From the NCBI GenBank assembly GCA_902805855.1, contig CADCUJ010000014.1, positions 1 through 50,909 on the forward strand: DNA of 50,909 nucleotides, read 5' to 3'. Source of the DNA: an uncultured Nocardioidaceae bacterium. GTDB lineage: Bacteria > Actinomycetota > Actinomycetes > Propionibacteriales > Nocardioidaceae. The position numbers were made by a program, and so were the translations under genes. The notes under the pieces are model-generated. The model searched no databases. It was not told the DNA's origin and was given only the letters and a program-made list of their open reading frames with translations. Positions 38,310 to 46,074 of this stretch are shown piece by piece. Positions within the stretch are counted from its first letter, which is position 1, and each line of letters starts with the position of its first letter.

Positions 38310-39890
38310 GTGCCTTCCACGAGCGCCCTCCGGGGCCGCCGGCTCCTCGTCGCGCTGCTCCCCCTGCTTCTGGCCCTGGGCGGTTGCGCGTTGGGCGGCG
38401 AGGACTCCCGGGCGCTCCCCTCGCCGTCGCTGTCGCCCAGTCCGCTGGAGTCCGCTGACCCGTCCGAGGAGCCGGTGCCGGACGACCCCGGCCGCGACCC
38501 TGCTCTGCGGCGTTACTACGAACAAGATCTCGGCTGGAACCCGTGCCGCGAGCAGTTCGAGTGCGCCAGGATCGACGTACCTCTGGACTATGACCGGCCG
38601 TCGCGGGCGAAGATCTCGCTGTCACTGCTGAAGGTGCCCGCGAGCGACCAGAGCCAGCGGGTGGGGTCGCTGGTGGTCAACCCCGGCGGCCCGGGTGCAT
38701 CCGGCATCGAGTACGCCGCCCGGGCGTCGACCACCTTCGGCACCGAGGTGCAGCAGGCATTCGACATCGTCGGCTTCGACCCGCGTGGCGTCGGGGAGAG
38801 CACTCCGGTCGACTGCGTGGCCGACCAGCGGCTGGACGCGTTCGTGGCCTACGACCCTGACCCGGACACAGCCGCCGAGCGAGGGCAGGCGGACCGGCTG
38901 TTGCGCGAGTTCGGCCGGGGATGCGCCCAGGAGAGCGGCCAGCTTGCAGCGCACATCTCCACGGTCGAGGCCGTCAGGGACATCGACATCATCCGCGAGC
39001 TGCTCGGCGACGCCGAGCTCAGCTTCTTCGGTGCCTCCTACGGCACCCTTCTCGGTGCCACCTACGCGGACCTGTTCCCGGACCGGGTCGGCCGGATGGT
39101 CCTCGACGGTGCCATCGACCCCTCGCTGTCGAACCGGGAGAAGAGCCTGGTCCAGGCGGAGTCGTTCGAGACCGCGTTGCGGGCCTACGTCGGAGCATGT
39201 GTGGACCGCGGCAGCTGTTTCCTCGGCGACAGCGTCGACGCCGGCGCACAGCGGATCCGCGCGTTCCTCGACGAGGTGGAGCAGGACCCGCTGGAGGTGG
39301 CCGGCGGCCGAACGCTCGAGGCCGGCAACGCGGTGCTGGGCATCTGGTACCCGCTCTACGACCAGAGCAGCTGGCCGATCCTCGACTCCGCGCTGCAGTC
39401 GGCGTTCGCTGGCGACGGCTCGACGTTGCTGTCCATCGCCGACGCCTACGTGTCCCGCGGTCCCGACGGGTACCTCGACAACTCGCTCGAGGCGCTGTAC
39501 GCGATCAGCTGCCTGGACACCGAAGACACCATCGCCATGGGCCAGGCGCCGGCTGTGGTCGACGAGTTCGAGGAGGTGTCTCCGACGTTCGGCGCAATCT
39601 TCGCCTACGGCCTCGCCGGCTGCTCGGACTGGCCGTTCGAGGCCGAGAGGAAGCCGGCAGCACCGGACGCGGCCGGTGCCAAGCCGATCTTGGTGATCGG
39701 CACCTCACGCGACCCGGCGACCCCGCTGGAGTGGGCTGAAGCGTTGTCGTCCCAGCTGGAGTCGGGGGTGCTGGTGCGTCGCGACGGAGACGGGCACACC
39801 GGCTACCACCGCGGCAACGAGTGCGTGGACGACGTCGTGGAGTCCTACCTCGTGTCCGGCGAGGTACCCCGGTCGCCGGTGGACTGCTGA
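38310..39890 (+). CDS. Secreted tripeptidyl aminopeptidase-like lipoprotein (alpha/beta-hydrolase, TAP family)
   Basis: 526 aa. A signal peptide (RRLLVALLPLLLALGGC) ends in a lipobox-like LGGC. The hydrolase has the oxyanion region LVVNPGGPGASG, the nucleophile elbow GASYG (FFGASYGTLLGATYADLFP), an acid in GTSRDPATP and the catalytic His in GDGHTGYHRGN; a C-terminal TAP-like segment is present. Relatives (SlpD/SlpE-like) cleave tripeptides from protein N-termini. GTG 38310 is preferred because of the -10 box; GTG 38304 is in frame and adds two residues. It lies 18 bp after holB. Confidence 0.9.
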   Translation: MPSTSALRGRRLLVALLPLLLALGGCALGGEDSRALPSPSLSPSPLESADPSEEPVPDDPGRDPALRRYYEQDLGWNPCREQFECARIDVPLDYDRPSRAKISLSLLKVPASDQSQRVGSLVVNPGGPGASGIEYAARASTTFGTEVQQAFDIVGFDPRGVGESTPVDCVADQRLDAFVAYDPDPDTAAERGQADRLLREFGRGCAQESGQLAAHISTVEAVRDIDIIRELLGDAELSFFGASYGTLLGATYADLFPDRVGRMVLDGAIDPSLSNREKSLVQAESFETALRAYVGACVDRGSCFLGDSVDAGAQRIRAFLDEVEQDPLEVAGGRTLEAGNAVLGIWYPLYDQSSWPILDSALQSAFAGDGSTLLSIADAYVSRGPDGYLDNSLEALYAISCLDTEDTIAMGQAPAVVDEFEEVSPTFGAIFAYGLAGCSDWPFEAERKPAAPDAAGAKPILVIGTSRDPATPLEWAEALSSQLESGVLVRRDGDGHTGYHRGNECVDDVVESYLVSGEVPRSPVDC

Positions 39891-40891
39891 TGAGCCGCTA
39901 CGGCGCCCAGTTCGGGCCGGACCTGACCTTCCTCGGCGTCGACGCCTGCGACCTGGACGACGTCTCGTCGTACGCCGACGCTGACGTCGTCGTGGTCGGG
40001 GCACCGTTCGACGGCGGAACCTCGCACCGTCCCGGTGCCAGGTTCGGCCCGATGGCCATCCGGTCCACCTGCTACCTGCCGCAGGACGGCTCCCGTCCCC
40101 ACCTCGCCCTCCGCGTCGATGCGCTTCGCGACATCCGCGTCCTGGACGCGGGCGACGTGGAGATGTACTCCGGTGACGTCGAGCGGTCCATCTCGTCGCT
40201 GGCGGCCGCCGTGCACAAGGTGGCCGGCTCCGGCGCAGTGCCCCTCGTGCTCGGCGGCGACCACACCGTCACCCTCCCGGACGCCACCGGCGTGGCCCGC
40301 CACCACGGCTTCGGCCGGGTGTCGATGCTGCACTTCGACGCCCATGCGGACACCGGGGACATCGAGTTCGGCTCGTTGTACGGGCACGGACAGCCGATGC
40401 GACGCCTGATCGAGTCCGGCGCACTGCGCGGTGACCGCTTCCTGCAGATCGGGCTGCGCGGCTACTGGCCGGGTCCGGAGACGCTCGGGTGGATGGCGGA
40501 GCAGCGGATGCGGTCCTTCGAGATGACCGAGATCGGCGCCCGCGGGCTCGATGCCTGCCTGACCGAAGCGTTCGCGATCGCGCTCGACGACTGCGAAGGG
40601 GTCTTCTTGTCCGTCGACGTGGACGTGTGCGACCCGGGACACGCACCCGGCACCGGGACACCGGAGCCCGGCGGTCTTTCCGCACGGCAGCTGCTGGACT
40701 CCGTGCGTCGGATCTGCTTGGAGCTGCCGGTGGTCGGGGTGGACATCGTCGAGGTTGCCCCTCCCTACGACCAGTCCGAGATCACCGCCTACCTGGCCAA
40801 CCGGGTCGCCCTGGAGGCGCTCTCCGGGATCGCGGCGCGAAAGCGCGGCCTCTCCCACGACCCGGCGGGCCCGCTCCTGGACGGCCGCTGA
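39890..40891 (+). CDS. Agmatinase/ureohydrolase-family protein
   Basis: 333 aa. Arginase-fold binuclear Mn enzyme: GGDHT, DAHADTGD and SVDVDVCDPGHAPGTGTPEPGG carry the metal ligands. Family members hydrolyse agmatine, guanidinobutyrate, formiminoglutamate or similar guanidino compounds to release urea or formamide. The exact substrate cannot be fixed, because the loop GTSHRPGARFGPMAIR is shared widely. ATG 39890 overlaps the peptidase stop by one base (TGATG), so the two are coupled. Confidence 0.9.
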   Translation: MSRYGAQFGPDLTFLGVDACDLDDVSSYADADVVVVGAPFDGGTSHRPGARFGPMAIRSTCYLPQDGSRPHLALRVDALRDIRVLDAGDVEMYSGDVERSISSLAAAVHKVAGSGAVPLVLGGDHTVTLPDATGVARHHGFGRVSMLHFDAHADTGDIEFGSLYGHGQPMRRLIESGALRGDRFLQIGLRGYWPGPETLGWMAEQRMRSFEMTEIGARGLDACLTEAFAIALDDCEGVFLSVDVDVCDPGHAPGTGTPEPGGLSARQLLDSVRRICLELPVVGVDIVEVAPPYDQSEITAYLANRVALEALSGIAARKRGLSHDPAGPLLDGR

Positions 40892-40918
40892 CCCCGAGAC
40901 CCCCCACACACACCCCTC

Positions 40919-41030
40919 GTTGAGATGGGGCTCGCGCCGGTTGAGATGGGGCTCGCGCCGGTTGAGATGGGGCTCGCGCCGGTTGAGATGGGGCTCGTGC
41001 CGGTTGAGATGGGGCTCGCGCCGGTTGAGG
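40919..41030 (+). repeat. 21-bp tandem repeat, about 5.3 copies
   Basis: Five direct copies of GTTGAGATGGGGCTCGCGCCG run head to tail (40919-41023), with a partial sixth (GTTGAG...). Copy four differs by one base (CTCGTGCCG). It lies in the 218-bp gap between the ureohydrolase gene and tRNA-Thr. The period of seven codons gives an in-phase MGLAPVE heptad on paper, but no ribosome binding site or sensible continuation supports a gene. The copies are adjacent, with no spacers. Confidence 0.95.
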
Positions 41031-41109
41031 CACCTCGGCGATTGGGCGCTCTCCGGACGGTGTTCGTATACTCGTCCGGCGTGCCGGGCCGTTGCCGGTT
41101 CTCGGCTGC

Positions 41110-41182
41110 GCCGCCTTAGCTCAGTCGGTAGAGCGATTCACTCGTAATGAATAGGTCGTCGGTTCGATTCCGACAGGCGGCT
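41110..41182 (+). tRNA. tRNA-Thr (anticodon CGT)
   Basis: A 73-nt cloverleaf. Acceptor GCCGCCT (41110-41116) pairs perfectly with AGGCGGC (41175-41181). The D arm is GCTC...GAGC, the anticodon stem ATTCA/TGAAT encloses loop CTCGTAA with anticodon CGT, and the T arm is GTCGG-TTCGATT-CCGAC. CCA is not encoded. It reads ACG threonine codons. No integrase or duplicated 3' end is seen, so it is not evidently an attachment site here. Confidence 0.97.
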
Positions 41183-41358
41183 CCGTAGTGCTCTGCTCCC
41201 GGTGACTGCTGCGCGATTGTGCAGCGCACAGACGTGCAGCCCGCGTGGGCTAGCAGATCGCCCTCCGAGTGCCGGAAACTGGTCACAGCGTGAGACCGAG
41301 TGTGACCGGGTCCATCCCCCGACCTGGCAGCCAGGCTTCCTGCGGCCGTCTCAACGTT

Positions 41359-41391
41359 GCGAGGGTAGTTCATCCCAGGGACTACCCTCGC
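41359..41391. terminator. Strong bidirectional terminator hairpin
   Basis: GCGAGGGTAGT (41359-41369) pairs perfectly with 41381-41391 around an 11-nt loop. The plus strand continues ACTCTTTG, a weak T-tract. It lies between tRNA-Thr and the convergent GNAT gene. The rest of 41183-41358 shows no gene. Confidence 0.7.
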
Positions 41392-41416
41392 ACTCTTTGT
41401 GTCCGGCCGTTCCCGG

Positions 41417-41872
41417 TCAGGCAGCCGCTCGTCGCATCGGGACGTGCGGAATCCCGTCCTCGACGAACTCGGGTCCGACGACCTCGAAGCCGAAGCGGCC
41501 ATACCAGTGCGCGAGGTGGGACTGGGCATCCAGCACGCTCGGCCGGCTGCCGACGTGGTCCAGTGCGGCGCGCATCAAGGACTCGGCGAGTCCGCGCCCG
41601 CGCCACGGCTTCGCCACCAACACCCGGCCGATGCGCGCCTGACCGGCCGCGTCCGGGCCAGCCGTCTCGAGGATCCGCAGGTACCCGACCGGTGCACCCT
41701 CCCCCTCGACCCACAGGTGACGCGTGGCCGGCTCCAGGTCGAGGCCGTCGAGCTCGGGGTACGGGCAGCTCTGCTCGACCACGAAGACCGACTCCCGCAG
41801 CTGCCACAGCAGGTACGCCGTGCGGGGATGGAGCTCGTCGAAGGACGCCAGGTGCACGTCGTACTCGCTCAT
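41417..41872 (-). CDS. GNAT-family N-acetyltransferase (ElaA type)
   Basis: 151 aa. The ElaA-like N-terminus (LYLLWQLRESVFVVEQ-type; here YLLWQLRESVFVVEQSCPYP) is followed by the acetyl-CoA pyrophosphate loop region IGRVLVAKPWRGRGLAESLM. The acceptor is unknown. The frame is open upstream, but ATG 41872 starts at the conserved domain and lies 7 nt after a TAGGCT -10 box, implying a leaderless message. Confidence 0.88.
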   Translation of the reverse strand: MSEYDVHLASFDELHPRTAYLLWQLRESVFVVEQSCPYPELDGLDLEPATRHLWVEGEGAPVGYLRILETAGPDAAGQARIGRVLVAKPWRGRGLAESLMRAALDHVGSRPSVLDAQSHLAHWYGRFGFEVVGPEFVEDGIPHVPMRRAAA

Positions 41873-41879
41873 CGCCGTC

Positions 41880-41885
41880 AGCCTA
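41880..41885 (-). promoter_or_regulatory. -10 box (TAGGCT) of the leaderless GNAT gene
   Basis: On the reverse strand TAGGCT is 7 nt before ATG 41872. Confidence 0.55.
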
Positions 41886-41912
41886 GTCGCCGGCGACTGG
41901 CCGGCTGGGCGC

Positions 41913-42662
41913 TCACGGCAGCGGGTAGACCGCGAAGACCTCGGCGAGTCTTCCCGGGGCCATGCCGTGCCGAGCGGCGTTGTCGGCGAGCTGTTCACGC
42001 AGCAGCGTCGCAATCTGCTGAGGGTCCCGGTGTTGGCTCTCGTGACAACCGAGCGCAGCCAGCTTCGCGTCGATGGACTCGGTGACGTCGACGGCGTGGT
42101 TGCTGGACGGATGCTCCATCAACCACACCTCGCGAGCCGACCACGGCTCGAGGCCCTCGTCGTCCAGCAGCTCGGTGAACGCGAACGGGTTGCCCGACGC
42201 GGGATACAGCGCCTGGGTCGCTGCCTCGCCCCCTGCAAGGTGGTCAGGGTGCGACGGCGCCAAGAAGCCCCAGTTGCGCTCCGGGCTCTGCACCAGAACG
42301 CGTTGCGGACGAACCTGACGCATCACGCGTGCGAGATCTCTGACCAGCTCCCGCGAAACGGAGAGCTCACCGTCGACGTACCCGAGGAAGCGTACGTCGC
42401 GCACACCGACGTGCTCAGCAGCCGAACGCTGCTCCTGCCTGCGGATCGCCGGCATGTCGGCGCGGTCCAGCCCCGGGTCGAAGCCGCCGGCCTGTCCGTC
42501 GGTGATCACGCAGTAGCTGACATCGATGCCGCTCGCCGTCCAGCTCGCCACCGTCCCGGCGCCCCCGAAGTCGACGTCGTCGGGATGCGCCACGACGACC
42601 AGGATCCGCTCGACCTCCTGATCGAGGATCGGCCGGACCGGTGCTTCCGTGACCTGGCTCAT
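41913..42662 (-). CDS. PIG-L (LmbE-like) zinc deacetylase
   Basis: 249 aa. Motif AHPDDVDFG (metal-binding His and Asp pair) near residues 25-33, and the second metal histidines in PSHPDHLAGGEA. Family members deacetylate N-acetylglucosaminyl conjugates, such as GlcNAc-inositol in mycothiol synthesis or mycothiol S-conjugates, but this one is not clearly MshB or Mca. ATG 42662 follows AAAGG. It is divergent from the thiolase gene, with an inverted repeat between them. Confidence 0.88.
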   Translation of the reverse strand: MSQVTEAPVRPILDQEVERILVVVAHPDDVDFGGAGTVASWTASGIDVSYCVITDGQAGGFDPGLDRADMPAIRRQEQRSAAEHVGVRDVRFLGYVDGELSVSRELVRDLARVMRQVRPQRVLVQSPERNWGFLAPSHPDHLAGGEAATQALYPASGNPFAFTELLDDEGLEPWSAREVWLMEHPSSNHAVDVTESIDAKLAALGCHESQHRDPQQIATLLREQLADNAARHGMAPGRLAEVFAVYPLP

Positions 42663-42681
42663 AGGCAACCTTTCCGGGCAT

Positions 42682-42700
42682 CCGTTGACCGGGACAACGG
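42682..42700. promoter_or_regulatory. Inverted repeat in the PIG-L / thiolase divergent promoter region
   Basis: CCGTTG-N7-CAACGG is a perfect 6+6 inverted repeat 20 bp from the PIG-L start and 66 bp from the thiolase start. It is a candidate operator shared by the two divergent genes. Confidence 0.35.
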
Positions 42701-42765
42701 CGCGGGGAAGGCTAGGCGAACAGTGCGTGTTGAGCAAACAGCAGTCAACCCAAAGGATCCTGGTC

Positions 42766-43983
42766 GTGCCTGAAGCAGTCATCGTGTCCACCGCCCGCTC
42801 CCCGATCGGTCGCGCGGCCAAGGGCTCGCTGAAGGAGATGCGCGCCGACGAGATGACCGTGCAGATGGTGCGCGCCGCACTCGACAAGGTCCCAGCCCTC
42901 GACCCCGCCGAGATCGACGACCTCGTCCTCGGCTGCGGACAGCCCGGGGGCGAGGCCGGCTTCAACATGGGCCGGATCGTCGCCGTACTCTCCGGCCTGG
43001 ACCACCTGCCGGGCGCGACGATCAACCGGTACTGCTCCTCGAGCCTGCAGACGACGCGGATGGCGATGCACGCGATCAAGGCAGGAGAGGGCGACGTCTT
43101 CATCTCGGCCGGGGTCGAGGCCGTCAGCCGCTACGCCAAGGGCAGCGCCGACAGCCTGCCGGACACCAAGAACCCGGTCTTCGACGACGCGCGCTCGCGG
43201 ACCGAGAAGTTCGCCGCCGGCGGACAGACCTGGGTGGATCCGCGGGAGTACGGCGACCTCCCCGACGCCTACATCGCGATGGGACAGACCGCGGAGAACC
43301 TCGCCCAACTGAAGGGGGTGACCAGGCAGGACCAGGACGAGTTCGGTGTCCGCAGCCAGAACCTGGCCGAGCAGGCGATAGGCAACGGGTTCTGGGAGCG
43401 CGACATCACGCCGATCACGCTTGCTGACGGCAGCGTGGTCACCAAGGACGACGGCCCGCGCGCGGGCGTCACCATGGAGAAGGTGGCCGAGCTGAAACCG
43501 GTCTTCCGGCCCGACGGCACCGTCACCGCAGGGAACTGCTGCCCGCTCAACGACGGTGCTGCCGCAGTCGTCGTGATGTCGGACACAAAGGCGGCGCAGC
43601 TGGGCATCACTCCGCTGGCCAGGATCGTGTCCACCGGGGTCACCGCACTCTCGCCGGAGATCATGGGACTCGGGCCGGTCGAGGCCTCCAAGCAGGCCCT
43701 TGCTCGCGCGGGGATGAGCATCGCGGACATCGACCTGGTCGAGATCAACGAGGCGTTCGCCGCACAGGTGGTGCCGTCGGCACGTGACCTTGGACTCGAC
43801 TTCGACCGGCTCAACGTCAACGGTGGCTCGATCGCGGTGGGCCATCCGTTCGGGATGACCGGGGCGCGGATCACCAGCACGTTGGTCAACTCCCTGCAGT
43901 TCCACGACAAGCAGTGGGGTCTGGAGACGATGTGCGTCGGTGGTGGCCAGGGGATGGCCATGGTGCTCGAGCGGCTCAGCTGA
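42766..43983 (+). CDS. Thiolase (acetyl-CoA acyltransferase)
   Basis: 405 aa. The catalytic triad is complete: C90 (NRYCSSSLQT), H360 (GHPFGMTGAR) and C390 (CVGGGQG). It cleaves 3-ketoacyl-CoA in beta-oxidation or condenses acetyl-CoA; direction and chain length are not evident. GTG 42766 follows AAAGGA at suitable spacing. The stop overlaps the next start by one base, so it is coupled to the acyl-CoA dehydrogenase gene and they probably act in one acyl-CoA pathway. Confidence 0.94.
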   Translation: MPEAVIVSTARSPIGRAAKGSLKEMRADEMTVQMVRAALDKVPALDPAEIDDLVLGCGQPGGEAGFNMGRIVAVLSGLDHLPGATINRYCSSSLQTTRMAMHAIKAGEGDVFISAGVEAVSRYAKGSADSLPDTKNPVFDDARSRTEKFAAGGQTWVDPREYGDLPDAYIAMGQTAENLAQLKGVTRQDQDEFGVRSQNLAEQAIGNGFWERDITPITLADGSVVTKDDGPRAGVTMEKVAELKPVFRPDGTVTAGNCCPLNDGAAAVVVMSDTKAAQLGITPLARIVSTGVTALSPEIMGLGPVEASKQALARAGMSIADIDLVEINEAFAAQVVPSARDLGLDFDRLNVNGGSIAVGHPFGMTGARITSTLVNSLQFHDKQWGLETMCVGGGQGMAMVLERLS

Positions 43984-45173
43984 TGGCCGGCCGCGAGCCG
44001 CAGACGCCGCTCGGGCTGTTCGGCGTCGACGATCTGGTCGGCGAGGAGGACCGCGCGATCCAGGAGACGGTTCGCCGGTTCACCGAGGACAAGGTCCGCC
44101 CGCATCTGGCGCAGTGGTACGACTCCGGCACGATCCCCGCGCGCGAGCTGGCCAAGGAGCTCGGGTCGTTGGGTCTGCTGGGGATGCATCTGAGCGGCTA
44201 CGACTGTGCCGGCACCAGCGCCACTGCCTACGGGCTGGCCTGCCTGGAGCTGGAGGCCGCTGACTCCGGCCTGCGCAGCCTGGTCTCCGTCCAGGGGTCC
44301 TTGGCGATGTTCGCGATCTGGCGTTACGGCAGTGAGGAGCAGAAGCTGGAGTGGCTGCCGCGGATGGCCGCCGGCGAGGCGATCGGCTGCTTCGGGCTGA
44401 CCGAGCCGGACTACGGGTCCGACCCGGCGGGGATGCGCACGCGCGCGCGTCGCGACGGCGACGACTGGGTCCTCGACGGCACCAAGATGTGGATCACCAA
44501 CGGCTCGGTCGCCGACGTCGCGATCGTGTGGGCGCGTACCACCGATGCGGCCGGGGAGACGATCCGGGGGTTCGTGGTACCCACCGACTCGGCTGGTTGC
44601 TCGGCGCCGGAGATCACCAGGAAGCTGTCACTGCGGGCGTCGGTGACCAGCGAGCTGGTGCTGGAAGGGGTACGGGTCCCGGCGTCCGCGATGCTCCCGG
44701 ACGCGTCCGGGCTGTCCGGACCGCTGTCCTGCCTGAACGAGGCGCGCTACGGCATCGTCTTCGGCGCACTCGGAGCGGCGCGCGACTGCCTGGAGACCAC
44801 GATCTACTACACCCGCGACCGGCAGATCTTCGACAAGCCGCTCGCCGGCTACCAGGCAACGCAGCTCAAGCTCGCCGACATGGCGCTCGAGCTCGGCAAG
44901 GGGATGCTGCTCGCGCTGCGACTCGGCGTCCTCAAGGACGCCGGCAGGCTGCGTCCCGAGCAGGTGAGCCTCGGCAAGCTGAACAGCGTGCGCGAGGCGC
45001 TCGCGATCGCCCGGCAGTGCCGCACCCTGCTCGGTGCCAACGGGATCACGCTCGACTACCCGGTGATGCGGCATGCGAACAACCTCGAGTCGGTGCTCAC
45101 CTACGAGGGAACCGCGGAGGTGCACCAGCTCATCGTCGGCCAGGCGCTCACCGGTCACGCAGCCTTCCGTTGA
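43983..45173 (+). CDS. Acyl-CoA dehydrogenase, glutaryl-CoA dehydrogenase-like
   Basis: 396 aa, full length. VSVQGSLAMFAIWRYGSEEQ, GCFGLTEPDYGSDPAGM and KMWITNGSVADVAIVWAR are typical of the glutaryl-CoA dehydrogenase subgroup, and the catalytic Glu is E375 in TYEGTAEVHQ. These FAD enzymes oxidise and decarboxylate glutaryl-CoA to crotonyl-CoA in lysine/tryptophan breakdown. With the upstream thiolase it could lead from glutaryl-CoA toward acetyl-CoA, although hydratase and hydroxyacyl-CoA dehydrogenase genes are not in the window. ATG 43983 overlaps the thiolase stop. Confidence 0.9.
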   Translation: MAGREPQTPLGLFGVDDLVGEEDRAIQETVRRFTEDKVRPHLAQWYDSGTIPARELAKELGSLGLLGMHLSGYDCAGTSATAYGLACLELEAADSGLRSLVSVQGSLAMFAIWRYGSEEQKLEWLPRMAAGEAIGCFGLTEPDYGSDPAGMRTRARRDGDDWVLDGTKMWITNGSVADVAIVWARTTDAAGETIRGFVVPTDSAGCSAPEITRKLSLRASVTSELVLEGVRVPASAMLPDASGLSGPLSCLNEARYGIVFGALGAARDCLETTIYYTRDRQIFDKPLAGYQATQLKLADMALELGKGMLLALRLGVLKDAGRLRPEQVSLGKLNSVREALAIARQCRTLLGANGITLDYPVMRHANNLESVLTYEGTAEVHQLIVGQALTGHAAFR

Positions 45174-45240
45174 CACCCGACTCCGTCGGGCCGACGAGGA
45201 GAGGGGCGAACTGAGTCGACCGGCGTCCGCCAGCGCGGTG

Positions 45241-45246
45241 TAGCAT
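45241..45246 (+). promoter_or_regulatory. -10 box (TAGCAT) upstream of the TPP riboswitch
   Basis: TAGCAT lies about 10 nt before the start of the riboswitch P1 stem, so transcription would begin near 45253 and include the whole aptamer. No clear -35 box is seen. Confidence 0.45.
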
Positions 45247-45255
45247 CGGGGAAGA

Positions 45256-45345
45256 ACGACAGGGGAGCGCCGACCGGCGCTGAGAGTGCGGAAACGGCCG
45301 CAGACCCTCGAACCTGCTCCGGCTCACACCGGCGAAGGAAGTCGA
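45256..45345 (+). promoter_or_regulatory. TPP (thiamine pyrophosphate) riboswitch, THI element
   Basis: The conserved core is all present: AGGGGAGC (45261-45268), the GCTGAGAGTG box (45279-45288), GACCCTCGAACCTG (45303-45316), the CCGG...CCGG P4 arm and GAAGGAAGTCG. P1 pairs CGAC (45257-45260) with GTCG (45341-45344). It binds thiamine pyrophosphate and should switch off the downstream thiamine-precursor transporter when thiamine is plentiful. Confidence 0.95.
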
Positions 45346-45352
45346 GTCTCCG

Positions 45353-45405
45353 ACCGCGCGAGGTCGAGCACCTGCGCGGTTTCCCTCCCTTTCACAGACA
45401 GGGAG
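45353..45405 (+). promoter_or_regulatory. Riboswitch expression platform: terminator-like hairpin and RBS-sequestering hairpin
   Basis: ACCGCGC (45353-45359) pairs with GCGCGGT (45374-45380), with inner GGT/ACC pairing, followed by the pyrimidine tract TTCCCTCCCTTT. Then CTCCCT (45385-45390) pairs perfectly with AGGGAG (45400-45405), which is the ribosome binding site of the next gene. Either or both could be the OFF-state structure. Confidence 0.6.
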
Positions 45406-45411
45406 ATGAAC

Positions 45412-46074
45412 GTGTCCGCATCGATGAGATCGGGTCGGCAGACATCAGAGGCAGGACGCCGTACGACGGTCCTGGCCAGCCGGCCGCTGCTGGCCTTCCG
45501 TACCGTCGACCTGGTCAGCGCGGCCATGCTCGGCGTCGCGTTCGGCGTGGTGTTCTGGGCCTGGAACTTGGTCTACGCGGCGACGAGCGGGCCGGTCGGT
45601 GCGCTTGTCGCACCGTTGACCTCGATCCTGGGCGGGCCGTGGCTGTTGGCCGGGGTGGTCGGTGGGCTGTTGATCCGCCGGCCGGGCGCAGCACTGATGG
45701 CAGAGGTCGTGGCCGCGAGCGTCTCGGCGTTGATCGGCAACGAGTGGGGCTGGACCACGGTGGTCTCCGGCCTGCTGCAAGGCCTGGGTGTCGAGCTGGC
45801 CCTGGCGCTGTTCGCCTGGAAGCGGTTCGGCCCAGCCGTCGCGATGCTCGCGGGGGCCCTTGCCGCAACGGCCGAGGTCGTCGTCTACGAGTGGTGGACG
45901 TTCCTGGCCGACTTCGACTGGACGTTCAAGCTGATCTACCTGCTGTTCTTCGTCATCTCCGGCGCGCTGGTCGCCGGCCTCGGCGGGCTGGCGATCGTGC
46001 GCGCCCTGGCCAGGCTGGGCGCGGTGAACACGATGCCGCCGGGCCAGGAGGAGCTGGAACGGTCGACTCGCTGA
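45412..46074 (+). CDS. ykoE: YkoE-like substrate-binding (S) component of a thiamine-precursor ECF transporter
   Basis: 220 aa, about five or six membrane helices. VSAAMLGVAFGVVFWAWNLVY and GNEWGWTTVVSGLLQGLGVE are typical of the YkoE family, which captures the hydroxymethylpyrimidine part of thiamine or related precursors. GTG 45412 is preferred over ATG 45406 because GGGAG (45401-45405) touches the ATG directly but lies 6 nt before the GTG. The TPP riboswitch upstream fits the proposed substrate. The ATPase and T-component genes follow. Confidence 0.9.
   Translation: MSASMRSGRQTSEAGRRTTVLASRPLLAFRTVDLVSAAMLGVAFGVVFWAWNLVYAATSGPVGALVAPLTSILGGPWLLAGVVGGLLIRRPGAALMAEVVAASVSALIGNEWGWTTVVSGLLQGLGVELALALFAWKRFGPAVAMLAGALAATAEVVVYEWWTFLADFDWTFKLIYLLFFVISGALVAGLGGLAIVRALARLGAVNTMPPGQEELERSTR

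Noticed and set aside
40919-41030. CRISPR array
   Set aside because: Copies are directly adjacent with no unique spacers, and no cas genes are present.
40925-41119. 64-codon open frame encoding MGLAPVE heptads across the tandem repeat
   Set aside because: It has no ribosome binding site, depends entirely on the repeat, and its 3' end runs into the tRNA-Thr gene. Better described as a DNA repeat.
41110-41182. tRNA-Thr as the attachment site of an integrated element
   Set aside because: No integrase, no duplicated tRNA 3' end and no change in gene style on either side.
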